Positions 26,156-34,529 of a stretch of DNA of 40,910 nt are shown here, piece by piece. Made by a program: the position numbers and the translations under genes. The stretch's first letter is position 1; each line of letters begins with the position of its first letter. The notes under the pieces were generated by a model that saw only the letters and a list, made by a program, of their open reading frames with translations, was not told the origin of the DNA and ran no database searches. This DNA comes from an uncultured Bacteroidales bacterium (GTDB taxonomy: Bacteria > Bacteroidota > Bacteroidia > Bacteroidales > Muribaculaceae), in the NCBI GenBank assembly GCA_902760865.1, contig CACWID010000029.1, positions 1 to 40,910 on the forward strand, given 5' to 3'.

Positions 26156-26848
26156 TCAATGGTTTGCGGGAGAGAAGGGGCACCGCCGCCCGATGCACTG
26201 GTTGTTTTTGCTTGAATAGCGGCAGATGATCGTGGGGCGTTCCATTGCTACGCCGAAATGCTCCTTGACAAAATCGACGGCAGCGAGGATGGAGAGGAAC
26301 GAGTCGCGCTTGCAGCAGCGCGGGCCGCCGATATGGCCTATCTCACTGAGGGATTTGGCCGTCATCAAGTGGGACAGGGCAAACGGCTCATCAGCTAACG
26401 GCGTGGACTTGGAGATGATGGACACAAACATCCCAGTGCTGATACCAGCACCGCAGGCGCCCCAGAACCCGCAGGCTCCGCCAGGCACGCTCTTGCCACG
26501 GGACATCATCTCGTTCAGGGCCTTCGGCAGGTCGATCTCGCCCCCGGCGTTCTTGTAGGCCGTGAGCAAAGCTGCCCCCACCATCACATGGTGCTCGGGA
26601 CCGTGCATGTGACAAAAGGGCTGCGCCATCATCTTCTCAATGATTTCAACGGGATTTCTAGACGTCTCGGCGAGGCAAAGCCCGATGATGGTGTCCAGCC
26701 CTGCCGTATGGCAGTCGTTGCAGACGTAGTGCCCATGGATGCAGCGGGTCTTGCTGCGCTCCTTCTTGTGGCAGATGGCGCACTCCATGAGTTCATCGTT
26801 CTCGAGATACTCCAGCGGAGCCTTGCATATCAGACACTCTTCTTTCAT
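26156..26848 (-). CDS. DUF5714 cysteine-rich protein
   Basis: A 230-residue protein recognised as DUF5714, a family of unknown function. The N-terminus has CxxC pairs: CLIC (5-8), CAIC (23-26), CIHGHYVC and CNDC (43-46), which look like zinc or Fe-S ligands. The central core carries CHMHGPEHHVMVG and GACGFWGACGAG, and the end is CRYSSKNNQCIGRRC. It is 12 bases behind crcB on the same strand and probably cotranscribed. A copy with its middle deleted is at 40664-40776. Confidence 0.82.
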   Translation of the reverse strand: MKEECLICKAPLEYLENDELMECAICHKKERSKTRCIHGHYVCNDCHTAGLDTIIGLCLAETSRNPVEIIEKMMAQPFCHMHGPEHHVMVGAALLTAYKNAGGEIDLPKALNEMMSRGKSVPGGACGFWGACGAGISTGMFVSIISKSTPLADEPFALSHLMTAKSLSEIGHIGGPRCCKRDSFLSILAAVDFVKEHFGVAMERPTIICRYSSKNNQCIGRRCPFSPANH

Positions 26849-26860
26849 GATCTTGATTGT

Positions 26861-27232
26861 TTACTTTGCCAATGCATAGCCCAGAGCGACAGCGACTATG
26901 CCAAGCACTACACTGCCCAGAGCGTACAGAATGAATGAGGAATAATTGCCAGCCTGCAACAGGCACAGGCTCTCCTTTGAGAAGGTGGAAAATGTGGTGA
27001 AACCGCCACAGAAGCCCACGATCAACAGCAGGTTCAGCTGCGACGAGGTATTCACGCGATTGAAGGCTGCCCAGAATAAACCGATGAGCAAGCAACCGAC
27101 AATGTTGGCAGTCATCGTTGCCCAAGGGAACGCGGACCCCATGCCCTTCATGGCCAACGATACCAAGTACCGGGCAATGCCACCGAAAAAGCTACCCGCC
27201 CCAACAAGAAGAATATCCTTTAAAATGGTCAT
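26861..27232 (-). CDS. crcB: Fluoride channel CrcB/Fluc
   Basis: A 123-residue membrane protein of the CrcB/Fluc family, from the ATG at 27232; the eight codons upstream were dropped as not family-like. Four transmembrane helices are visible, with the signatures GGIARY (helix 1), TMTANIVGCLLIGL (helix 2) and GFCGGFTTFSTFS (helix 3), the Phe and polar track that line the two fluoride pores in the dimer. It protects against cytoplasmic fluoride. No fluoride riboswitch consensus was seen in its leader. DUF5714 follows. Confidence 0.95.
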   Translation of the reverse strand: MTILKDILLVGAGSFFGGIARYLVSLAMKGMGSAFPWATMTANIVGCLLIGLFWAAFNRVNTSSQLNLLLIVGFCGGFTTFSTFSKESLCLLQAGNYSSFILYALGSVVLGIVAVALGYALAK

Positions 27233-27264
27233 ATAACAATTTACGATTGATATCACTCAAACAT

Positions 27265-27273
27265 GCAAAGATA
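27265..27273 (-). promoter_or_regulatory. -7 box for crcB operon
   Basis: TATCTTTGC on the minus strand is a full match to TAnnTTTG, 32 bases before the crcB ATG. The leader is too short for a riboswitch. Confidence 0.65.
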
Positions 27274-27353
27274 GCGTTTTTCCGCAAAACTATAATCTTA
27301 TTGTCAAGACCAGTATAGTCAAGTCCAAACCTGGCCATTTATAGTACTTAAAT

Positions 27354-28313
27354 TCATTTGGCCACGATCCATTTGTCGGATAATGTATAATCACCTTCTT
27401 CCAAAAACATTACTTTATATTGTTCGCAATGCATATTCTCCATCTCTTTAAGAAATAGTGTTTTCTGTTCATTTTTACTCTTTTTGCCATTTTCATAGAA
27501 AGAATATGCATACATAAATTCAGGGGGATTTTCAGACACCATAAAATCCTTCTTTAGTAAGCCATAAAACTTTTTATCTTTAATGACACCTAAGATTTCT
27601 TTCATAAAAGCATGTGGTTTTCTTCCTATTGTACCTTCAAAAGAATCAGCATGATCTCCAATGCCTGATTTTCCAGATAGAGCTTTATCTCCGCTTTTCA
27701 GTTCTATTACACATAATTGATGATCAGAGTTCCTGACAGCAATAATGTCAAATCTGGGGCTTATTTTATCATCAGCAACTGATCGATTTTTAGGGCAATT
27801 CGGTCGCTCGTACTTATAATCTGATCGGGTGCTAACTTCAAACTCAACATCTATAATTGTATATTCAGAATCTTCGGTATTGCTAATGCACAAAGAATGT
27901 TGAACGTCTTTCTCATGTAATGATGCACCTCTTTCTTCTTTAAGCCAAGTCCAATAATCATTCATCAAACATTTCATGAATCTTACGAAACCATTATAGT
28001 CACGTGTTTCCTTGAGACGTTTTAATAAATCCTTCCGAAGAGCTTTCCTCGCATCTTCTTGTTCTTTCGACTCATAATCAGGCCTTTGATATCCTTTATA
28101 ATAATTCGAGTCAAATTGGAAGCTATTTGCAGACGCAACTCTAGCCATATTACCTCCTTTGTAATAGATATTAAAATAGTCGTTTCTAATTTCTATTACT
28201 AAGTCTTCGTCTGACTTTACTATTTTCAGCAAATCATATAGTTTGCCTCCTTTGCAAAGCTCTATTTCCCATTTAGGCGAATGCAACCCTCTTCCTTTAT
28301 ATGAATCTTTCAT
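27354..28313 (-). CDS. PD-(D/E)XK nuclease-like protein, unknown role
   Basis: A 319-residue protein, visibly AT-rich and Lys-rich compared with its neighbours. The C-terminal half shows a PD-(D/E)XK-type core: RFDIIAV with Asp189, then CVIELKSG with Glu204 and Lys206, then GKSGIGDH (214-221). The N-terminal part has VIEIRNDYFNIYYKGGNMAR, a stretch that I recall from other uncharacterised bacterial proteins. It could be a nuclease from a defence or mobile system, but no partner gene is next to it. It has its own promoter and is intact. Confidence 0.6.
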   Translation of the reverse strand: MKDSYKGRGLHSPKWEIELCKGGKLYDLLKIVKSDEDLVIEIRNDYFNIYYKGGNMARVASANSFQFDSNYYKGYQRPDYESKEQEDARKALRKDLLKRLKETRDYNGFVRFMKCLMNDYWTWLKEERGASLHEKDVQHSLCISNTEDSEYTIIDVEFEVSTRSDYKYERPNCPKNRSVADDKISPRFDIIAVRNSDHQLCVIELKSGDKALSGKSGIGDHADSFEGTIGRKPHAFMKEILGVIKDKKFYGLLKKDFMVSENPPEFMYAYSFYENGKKSKNEQKTLFLKEMENMHCEQYKVMFLEEGDYTLSDKWIVAK

Positions 28314-28349
28314 CTTCTTATGTATAAATCAGTTTTACATTGATACGCT

Positions 28350-28358
28350 ACAAAAGTA
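28350..28358 (-). promoter_or_regulatory. -7 box for nuclease-like gene
   Basis: TACTTTTGT on the minus strand matches TAnnTTTG 36 bases before the ATG at 28313. Confidence 0.5.
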
Positions 28359-28390
28359 ATATATATCATGATAAAATGCAAGTATCCTCT

Positions 28391-29728
28391 TTACTCTTTA
28401 ACCTTCACTTTCAACACCTCGGGGATGTCGAGGGATTTCAGGGTTGTACCTGGGTCCTTGTGGATGCCGATGATGGATTCCTTGGGATTGATGGCGGTGA
28501 TTACTTTGGCTATTGTGGCACGGTCGGCGTGGCCACTAGTGTGGATGTCCACGACGTTGTTGAAGGCATCGCGGAACTGCTTATAGAAGGGATTTGCTTT
28601 CACTTGCTCGGGGGCTTTGTAATAGCCGTCCCAGGCAGAATAGATAAGCAGCACCTCAGTGGGGTCTAATCCCTCCAATAATTGCTTGACAAAACCCAGT
28701 TGTGATGCACTGGCTATAAAGACAAAGCCACGATTGCGCATAGTGGCGTTACCATCGCTAGGTCTCATAAACTTTGGGTGGAAATCAAACAGGCCCTTGG
28801 AGACACTAGCTTCACGACGCGTGAAGATGGACATCGTCTTCTTTATGAAACGGTTACTGATATAGTAATCTTTCTTGGCGAGTCGAGCTGCCTGTTTGAT
28901 GGAGGCCAATCGTTCAATGTCGGTGGACGATGCCAGTACAACCACAAATTTGAATGCCTCCATAGCAAGGGCCATCTTGCGGGAGACTTCGCGCTCGTGG
29001 ATGCATTGATCGGTCCTGCCCAACATGGTGCCCTCAGTAATAAGGACATCAATATCGGTGGCATAGTGCTTGATGGTGGGCATTAGACCCTTGCCCAGAT
29101 AACTGTGCTCGCGGAAGTCGCCCGTGTGCCAAATGCGCTTGCCATCAGCCTCTATCAGCAGCATGTAGCAATCATAGGCCGAGTGACTGCAAAAGAACGG
29201 TGTGACACGTATGTCGCCCTCCTCGATAGGGCGTGGAGCGGAGTGAGGCTTTGGACGTCCCCATGTCTTGAAGCTTTTTATTCGCTCCAGCATGGCATTG
29301 TGATTGGGCGCTCTTGTTTCGGCCTGCTCCATTGATACTTTTTGTTCGTTACAGTCGTCAGTCTTTAACTTGAACCTATTGGCCTTGTTAACCTTCAAGA
29401 TAGCCTCAATGATTGATTCATATTTGGCAACCATGACCTCCTTGGCACCCTCGCCGATGTATTGCGGCACATCATCAGGGACATAACGGAACAGGCCGAT
29501 ATGATCCTCATGGGTGTGGGTGTAAAACACGGCCTCGTGTTCCTTGCGATTTTGAGAAAAGAGGTCCTCAACCATCTGCCAGTCCTGGTCGGCTGTGGTC
29601 ACTTCGCCGACGCCTGGCAGGTTTTGCCCCATGTCAATAAAGATGCGCGACGTGGCGGTGGAAATCTCGGTGATGCAACCACCTATCTGTTCTAATCCTC
29701 GGTGTATTCTAATGTCCATAGTTTTCAA
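28391..29728 (-). CDS. Metallo-beta-lactamase/beta-CASP protein (RNase J-like)
   Basis: A 445-residue protein with a metallo-beta-lactamase fold and a beta-CASP insert, like RNase J and related RNA-processing exonucleases. Metal ligands are in HTHEDH (71-76), SHSAYD (His182), TGDFREH (Asp204) and, near the end, GIHKD. The beta-CASP motif with His400 is HTSGHADR. RNase J usually has more than 500 residues with a C-terminal domain; this one ends soon after the core, so it is a shorter relative and its substrate is open. A second ATG is three codons on. It is monocistronic with its own promoter. Confidence 0.82.
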   Translation of the reverse strand: MKTMDIRIHRGLEQIGGCITEISTATSRIFIDMGQNLPGVGEVTTADQDWQMVEDLFSQNRKEHEAVFYTHTHEDHIGLFRYVPDDVPQYIGEGAKEVMVAKYESIIEAILKVNKANRFKLKTDDCNEQKVSMEQAETRAPNHNAMLERIKSFKTWGRPKPHSAPRPIEEGDIRVTPFFCSHSAYDCYMLLIEADGKRIWHTGDFREHSYLGKGLMPTIKHYATDIDVLITEGTMLGRTDQCIHEREVSRKMALAMEAFKFVVVLASSTDIERLASIKQAARLAKKDYYISNRFIKKTMSIFTRREASVSKGLFDFHPKFMRPSDGNATMRNRGFVFIASASQLGFVKQLLEGLDPTEVLLIYSAWDGYYKAPEQVKANPFYKQFRDAFNNVVDIHTSGHADRATIAKVITAINPKESIIGIHKDPGTTLKSLDIPEVLKVKVKE

Positions 29729-29752
29729 TAAAATAAGAGTTTTATTTGTTCT

Positions 29753-29761
29753 GCAAAGTTA
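29753..29761 (-). promoter_or_regulatory. -7 box for MBL/beta-CASP gene
   Basis: TAACTTTGC on the minus strand matches TAnnTTTG 24 bases before the ATG at 29728. Confidence 0.6.
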
Positions 29762-29773
29762 CGAAAATTGTTG

Positions 29774-30244
29774 TTAAATCCTACAATCTTTTGTCGCCCA
29801 GTCTCGGATATTTTCTAGTTTCTCATCATCGACAAAGACTGCCCGCAGGGTGATGTCGTCCTGATTGCAACTGATGCTTAAGAAATGGTCAAATACCACA
29901 TCCAATGAATGGGCGTCATCGATGAAGCGCTGAACATCCTTGCTGAAAATCTCGTTGTTGCTGTTGCTTGCTGGCATGATGACATGTATGAAGCATAGCA
30001 AGCCGTAGTTCGGGTGAACGCCAGTGATTGGCATCAGCAGGTTCCTCAAATCATCGAACAACCTTTTGACAGTCTCATAGGTGTACCTGCTCTCGACCAG
30101 GTTCACTACATTAAAGTCGAACATCCATTCCATGTCGCTCAACCGACATGAGGACTGTTCAAGACGGACACCCGCCTGCGGAGCGTAGATTTGCTCCAAC
30201 AGGGTCAGGCGTTCGGTCGTCGTCAGGTTCTCAAGAATTCTCAT
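29774..30244 (-). CDS. Unknown protein, second gene of a pair
   Basis: A 156-residue protein from the ATG at 30244 (MRILENLTTTERLTLLEQIY). The frame is open much further upstream, but that part overlaps the other gene and reads as Pro/Arg-rich nonsense. The start overlaps the upstream stop codon by four bases (ATGA), so the two genes are coupled. No known motif was found; there is a predicted alpha/beta mix with FNVVNLVESRYTYETVKRLF and an acidic end. I do not recognise its family. Confidence 0.6.
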   Translation of the reverse strand: MRILENLTTTERLTLLEQIYAPQAGVRLEQSSCRLSDMEWMFDFNVVNLVESRYTYETVKRLFDDLRNLLMPITGVHPNYGLLCFIHVIMPASNSNNEIFSKDVQRFIDDAHSLDVVFDHFLSISCNQDDITLRAVFVDDEKLENIRDWATKDCRI

Positions 30245-30789
30245 TGCTCGTTCATTTCTTCCCAGAGGCGCTCTGCTTCTTGCTGGTGCAGGGCAAACTC
30301 CAGTTTTGATCCGCTGAATCCGTTGAGCGGGACTCGCTCGAAGAATTGGGAGTAGAACTCGCGAGCGTCGTAGTATTCCCATGATCGCCACGCCATTGCG
30401 CTCCAGTCCCATTTGGTGATGAACTTGCGGACAAGTCCGTTGGTCATTCTCACGTTGGGGTTTGTCGTGAGGGCTTTCCAGTCCCACAGGGGGGCGAGGG
30501 TTTCGATTCCTTCGGCCGTGAACGCTTGGCCGTGGGCGAATCTTGAGAATAGGTTCCAGTTCAGTTTTTCTTTCCATTGCAGGGCCATCTCGGTGGTCCA
30601 TTCGATTTGGTTGTTTTGGGAGACTTCGTCCCAGATGAGCTGTTGCTCGTACCTTTCCAGGTGGGTCGCCGTTAGGGGGCGTTTTCGTGAGATGGTCATC
30701 CATGCTTGCCATTCAAGGTGTTTCTCCAGGCGTGCCGCCATTTCCACTCGGCGCATCTGCGCCTCACTGTTGATGATTACTTCGTCCAT
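30241..30789 (-). CDS. Tryptophan-repeat protein of unknown function
   Basis: A 182-residue protein with three to four imperfect repeats of about 25 residues, each opening with W or L, x, W and then a Ser/Thr and a later Thr: LIWDEVSQNNQIEWT (about 51), LNWNLFSRFAHGQAFT (about 75), WDWKALTTNPNVRMT (about 102) and WDWSAMAW (about 127). The repeats could form a solenoid or binding surface. No signal peptide or catalytic motif is seen. It is coupled to the downstream 156-residue gene. Function unknown. Confidence 0.6.
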   Translation of the reverse strand: MDEVIINSEAQMRRVEMAARLEKHLEWQAWMTISRKRPLTATHLERYEQQLIWDEVSQNNQIEWTTEMALQWKEKLNWNLFSRFAHGQAFTAEGIETLAPLWDWKALTTNPNVRMTNGLVRKFITKWDWSAMAWRSWEYYDAREFYSQFFERVPLNGFSGSKLEFALHQQEAERLWEEMNEQ

Positions 30790-31069
30790 TTTTCTTGAAA
30801 TTTTGAAATTGGTTTATTTGTTTATTTGAAAAATTTTTTGTATATAGGGCGTGTTTTTATGTCGGCCATATAATATATAATACGAGTTACATATCTTAAC
30901 ACTTGCAACTTTTTGTTAAAATCTTCCATTTTCCATGGGGAGACTACCTCTAAAAATCCAATCATTTTGCCTGCAATTTCCACCTCTAGGCCCCATAAAC
31001 AAAGGATTTAAGAAAGTTTAACGCTCGGAAGCGACGCCATACAGCAAGCGATGGCTTTCATTTCTCCAA

Positions 31070-31110
31070 TAAGCGAGAAACAAAAAATTGCTTATCGTGA
31101 TAAGCGATTT
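31070..31110. repeat. ATAAGC inverted repeats, second locus
   Basis: ctccaataagcga is followed by gcttatcgtgataagc (31090-31105), with T runs on both sides. The order and words match 17447-17488 (ctccaataagcga, then gcttatcgcgataagc). It lies about 60 bases past the subtilase stop codon. Confidence 0.65.
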
Positions 31111-31129
31111 TTGTGTTATGATGGAATTT

Positions 31130-31152
31130 CTCCCATTTGCCACCGAATGGGA
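31130..31152 (-). terminator. Hairpin after subtilase gene
   Basis: ctcccatt pairs perfectly with aatgggag across seven bases, directly downstream of the minus-strand subtilase stop codon at 31163. Confidence 0.55.
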
Positions 31153-31162
31153 GTGGGCATTC

Positions 31163-33265
31163 TTACTTGATGATGTATTTCTTGCCTGAGTTGATGTAGA
31201 TGCCGGGAGTCGTGGGCTTGGAGTTGTAGGTGCGGCCAGTGATGTCAAACCACAGGTTGCTGTCAACTGCAGGCTCATCGCTCTTGATGCTGTTGACGGC
31301 AGTTGTCCTCTTGATGTATTCAATGCCTGCTGCAGCGTCTATCTTGCCATAGCCCCACCTGATGGGGCTGTCGGCTGTGAACTCGTCGTTGCGTGAGGTG
31401 GCGGCGAGCACTTCTTTGATGTCATCTAATGTGAGTGTGGGGTCGGCTTGAAGCCACAGGGCGATGATGCCGCTCACCGTGGGACACGACATCGAGGTGC
31501 CACTCATGGCACCATAGGGATACCCCTGCCACTGCATCCACTCGGCAATCTCCTGGTTACAGGTATAGTGGCTTAACGACGACACGACGTTGGTGCCTGG
31601 AGCGGTAACAGTTGGTTGAGCCACACCGTTTATGGACACGCCGTAGCTTGAATAGAGAGTAATGTTGTTAAGCGTGTAATTGCCGCTTTCATCTGAGACA
31701 TCGCCAGTGTAAACTCGCTTGGTGGTGTTTGCCACATAATCGCCTACGCTGATAACATTTGGGGTGGACGTCCAATCGCCACACGAGATATCGCTGTCGC
31801 CATAGGTGTAACCCTCCATGTTGTCAAATGCATCAAATCTATCTGTCGTTTCCCACAAGTCCATCTCGATGGGTGAAGATGACGACAGCGAAATGAAGAA
31901 AGGCCATCGTCGATCGAGAATACCATTCACAACAGTATGCAGTTCAAGTTTGCCTTCAATGACGTTGCCATAGATAAACACTAAGCCACCATGCATATAT
32001 TCTCCCAGTATCTCGTCATCGTCGCTTAATATTTCAATATAGACCTCCTCCTGAGACGGGGTGATAGTTAATGGGGCTGTTTGCCACACAATTTCGTCAC
32101 TGCTGCGATTTAGCATGCCTATCTGGACACTTAATGTATCATTCTCGCCCAACGCGTTGCGAGAATAGCCACATACTGCCGAGTCAATAGATCTTGAGAT
32201 GTTGCCTTGTTCGTCAAAGAAAGGAAACGGTCGGGGAAGAAACGCCTTCAGGCTGCTGTTCTCTTCATCAAATGCCTTGTAGATGTGAAGCAATTTATCA
32301 CCTTCATTTCCCACACTGAACACGGGAATGACATAATGAGACAACTCATCAATCAGTTCCGGCATCGTGCCTGTACCATTATGCGGGCCTTCGTGTGAGT
32401 TCAAGCTTGCGCTGAGCACTACAGGAGCGTTGATTTGCCGAGCATAATGTGCTACGAACTGGAAGGCAATCTCGTTCACATTTTCTTCAGCCACGGTCGA
32501 CACAAGCACGATATCGGCATCGGGAGCCATGCCGCCAAACCCCAGCGGCGAGCGTGCGCCTGCTGCAATGCCGGCGGTGTGAGTGCCATGGTTAAGATTC
32601 TCGGCATCGGTGGTGAGGGTGGCAATGAGTTCGGGCGTATCGAACACCGAGCCGGGATACTCTATCGTTCCGGCCTCGTCATCCTCGACGATGAATTTGC
32701 GGCCGCTGTCGTTACCGGGGAGATAGACGCAGCACAGGCGGCTGTTGCCGTCAGCATCCTTAAACGCCGGGTGCTGGAAGTCGAATCCTCCATCGACGAG
32801 GCAGATGGTGACGCCCTTGCCGGTGTAAACCTCTTCAAGGCCGGGAACGGTGCCGTCAATCAGGCTCACGCCAGTCTCAACAAGTGATACATCGGTCTTC
32901 AACTCCCCTTTACTGGTTGCATCCACCCTTTTCACGCCCTCGATGGCAACAAGGGCATCAACCTTGTCGACAGGAATGCTGACCACAGCCTGATGCCCGA
33001 GTTTTGACAACACAGTGGCACCTGCCTCGCAGATTTGGGCAAACGTGTCTGCCGCATCTTGGGAATCAACCTCCACCACAAGTCTGATGCTCGGGTTGGC
33101 ATCAAGTGCTTTTACTCTCTTGCCGTTTGAGTCATATCGTGCTGTCTGTTTTTGCAATAACGACAGTTGTGCGTTAGGGGTGAGTTTGCTGTGAGCACTC
33201 GACATGAGAGCACACGAGCAAGCCATAACGGCAAATAATACAATTCGAAATAGTCTATTCTTCAT
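31163..33265 (-). CDS. Secreted S8 subtilisin-like serine protease
   Basis: A 700-residue subtilase. A signal peptide (about 1-24) and an inhibitor-like propeptide region precede the catalytic domain. The catalytic triad is Asp158 (VDGGFDFQHP), His226 (NHGTHTAGIAAG) and Ser591 (GTSMSCPTVSG), with the oxyanion region FSVGNEGD near 317. A long beta-rich insert separates His and Ser. The last 30 residues end in PGIYINSGKKYIIK, a common Bacteroidota C-terminal tail thought to serve type IX-like secretion. The start overlaps the end of the upstream DUF3667 gene by 11 bases. Confidence 0.92.
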   Translation of the reverse strand: MKNRLFRIVLFAVMACSCALMSSAHSKLTPNAQLSLLQKQTARYDSNGKRVKALDANPSIRLVVEVDSQDAADTFAQICEAGATVLSKLGHQAVVSIPVDKVDALVAIEGVKRVDATSKGELKTDVSLVETGVSLIDGTVPGLEEVYTGKGVTICLVDGGFDFQHPAFKDADGNSRLCCVYLPGNDSGRKFIVEDDEAGTIEYPGSVFDTPELIATLTTDAENLNHGTHTAGIAAGARSPLGFGGMAPDADIVLVSTVAEENVNEIAFQFVAHYARQINAPVVLSASLNSHEGPHNGTGTMPELIDELSHYVIPVFSVGNEGDKLLHIYKAFDEENSSLKAFLPRPFPFFDEQGNISRSIDSAVCGYSRNALGENDTLSVQIGMLNRSSDEIVWQTAPLTITPSQEEVYIEILSDDDEILGEYMHGGLVFIYGNVIEGKLELHTVVNGILDRRWPFFISLSSSSPIEMDLWETTDRFDAFDNMEGYTYGDSDISCGDWTSTPNVISVGDYVANTTKRVYTGDVSDESGNYTLNNITLYSSYGVSINGVAQPTVTAPGTNVVSSLSHYTCNQEIAEWMQWQGYPYGAMSGTSMSCPTVSGIIALWLQADPTLTLDDIKEVLAATSRNDEFTADSPIRWGYGKIDAAAGIEYIKRTTAVNSIKSDEPAVDSNLWFDITGRTYNSKPTTPGIYINSGKKYIIK

Positions 33266-34232
33266 GATTGTTTTGTTTTTTTCTCTGTTTGATCCTCTGT
33301 TTGAGCGCTTGAAATTTCATTTTCAAGAATTGGAATACACTTTGATTCTTTTCCTCCCTTAGCTCAAATGTTTTTTTGCTGATAAACATACCAACAAGAA
33401 TGGGTACCACCGAATAAAATGTCAAATCTCTCATCGCTATGAATTCATCAGCATAAGATTTGGGTGTTGCCGTCAGCAGATCGGCTATTGCCAGTGCCAA
33501 AGCAGCTAACAAGAAACCACTTCCCAATGTAATAACCACTCTCCAAAAGTTTCCCCAGAAGCCATAGCCAAACAACTGCCTGTAGACATAAAAATAGCAT
33601 AGGGGAATCATAATATAGAAATAGTAGCCAAACAAGTCGATAAGACATTCCACAATGAGGGCCAGAACAGCCATGAACACCGTGATGAAAAAGCCTTGCG
33701 GCAGTGTGTGCTTAGTGTTGCGCGGCGCATAGCGGAAGAGGCACCATGTGGGAATCAGGAAGAAGCCCGTCATAAACAATCCTCCCCATCCCGGACTGGA
33801 CTTAATCCAGGCTACGAACTGAGCAACCAATGAAGTGTCGCCTTCAACTACCTTAAATTCATTGATGCCGAACAAATGATCCATGATGACACTTACCACC
33901 CCCATGAGAACCAGCATTTTCACTGGCGGGAACGATACTTGCCGCTTGCCGTTGATGTAATCACTGATAAAATATCCGGGGCGCCAAATCAGCTGCCACA
34001 GCGAGTATAGCAACGAACGGTTGCCCATTCCCCACACCTCGGCGGTGCTTTGAAACACACTCTTCCAAGATACCTTTTTCAAACCGGCCTTCTGCGAGCA
34101 ATGCGGACAAAACTTGCCGGCGAAGTCATTCCCGCAATTCACGCAATGGTGGCGCTCGTTCTCGTCATAACTCCAATCGAAGGGCTCGAGCTGCCATGCC
34201 TTGAACCGTTTATATCTTTCTTTTAAAGTCAT
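33255..34232 (-). CDS. DUF3667 membrane protein
   Basis: A 325-residue protein of the DUF3667 family. A zinc-ribbon-like N-terminus has CVNCG and FCPHCSQK (about 31-50), followed by a conserved stretch including LLYSLWQLIWRPGYFISDYI and NGKRQVSFPPVKMLV, then four or five transmembrane helices and a Lys/Gln-rich tail. The role of the family is unknown. The gene has its own -7 box and is first in an operon with the subtilase, whose start lies inside this gene's end. Confidence 0.85.
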   Translation of the reverse strand: MTLKERYKRFKAWQLEPFDWSYDENERHHCVNCGNDFAGKFCPHCSQKAGLKKVSWKSVFQSTAEVWGMGNRSLLYSLWQLIWRPGYFISDYINGKRQVSFPPVKMLVLMGVVSVIMDHLFGINEFKVVEGDTSLVAQFVAWIKSSPGWGGLFMTGFFLIPTWCLFRYAPRNTKHTLPQGFFITVFMAVLALIVECLIDLFGYYFYIMIPLCYFYVYRQLFGYGFWGNFWRVVITLGSGFLLAALALAIADLLTATPKSYADEFIAMRDLTFYSVVPILVGMFISKKTFELREEKNQSVFQFLKMKFQALKQRIKQRKKQNNHEE

Positions 34233-34248
34233 CCAAAATAATCTTTTT

Positions 34249-34257
34249 GCAAAGATA
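34249..34257 (-). promoter_or_regulatory. -7 box for DUF3667/subtilase operon
   Basis: TATCTTTGC on the minus strand is a full match to TAnnTTTG, only 16 bases before the ATG at 34232, so the leader is very short. Confidence 0.65.
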
Positions 34258-34467
34258 ATGGTTTTTCTTTAAAAGCACCATTCATCCAATGACTTTCTCA
34301 AGCCGAGCCCTTGTCAAGCGACCTCATCTTCACCGGGAGCGCTCTAGAATATCATTTGTTCATTTTGACAATAATGGTGCGCTCATCCTGCTTCACATTG
34401 ATTAAAACAATATAAAGCTGCGTAAAAGAAAAGTCCGTTATTATTTGCGTAGTTATCAAAAGATTAG

Positions 34468-34476
34468 TAGCTTTGC
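34468..34476 (+). promoter_or_regulatory. -7 box for AAA/DUF4143 gene
   Basis: TAGCTTTGC matches TAnnTTTG and ends one base before the long inverted repeat, so transcription starts inside or next to the repeat. Confidence 0.65.
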
Positions 34477-34513
34477 ACTGTCAAAAAATGTGATTTGCAC
34501 GTTTTTTGACAGT
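34477..34513 (+). promoter_or_regulatory. 16-bp leader hairpin / operator
   Basis: actgtcaaaaaa (34477-34488) is the exact reverse complement of 34502-34513. Pairing continues inward through one G-U pair and gtg/cac, giving a 16-bp stem with a five-base loop (atttg). It lies between the promoter and the ATG at 34530, so it is either an operator at the start site or an RNA hairpin in the leader. Confidence 0.8.
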
Positions 34514-34529
34514 AGTAATAATATAACAT

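Larger units (their letters stand above)
30790..31162. other. Gene-free stretch with hairpins
   Basis: This 373-base AT-rich gap holds the ATAAGC repeat cluster at 31070-31110 and a terminator-like hairpin at 31130-31152. No TAnnTTTG box was found for the tryptophan-repeat operon that starts at 30789. Confidence 0.5.

Noticed and set aside
27233-27353. Fluoride riboswitch before crcB
   Set aside because: The -7 box leaves a leader of only about 27 bases, and the conserved riboswitch core was not seen.
29774-30712. Longer form (312 codons) of the second gene of the unknown pair
   Set aside because: The first 156 codons overlap the tryptophan-repeat gene and read as Pro/Arg-rich nonsense; the ATGA overlap at 30241-30244 marks the true start.
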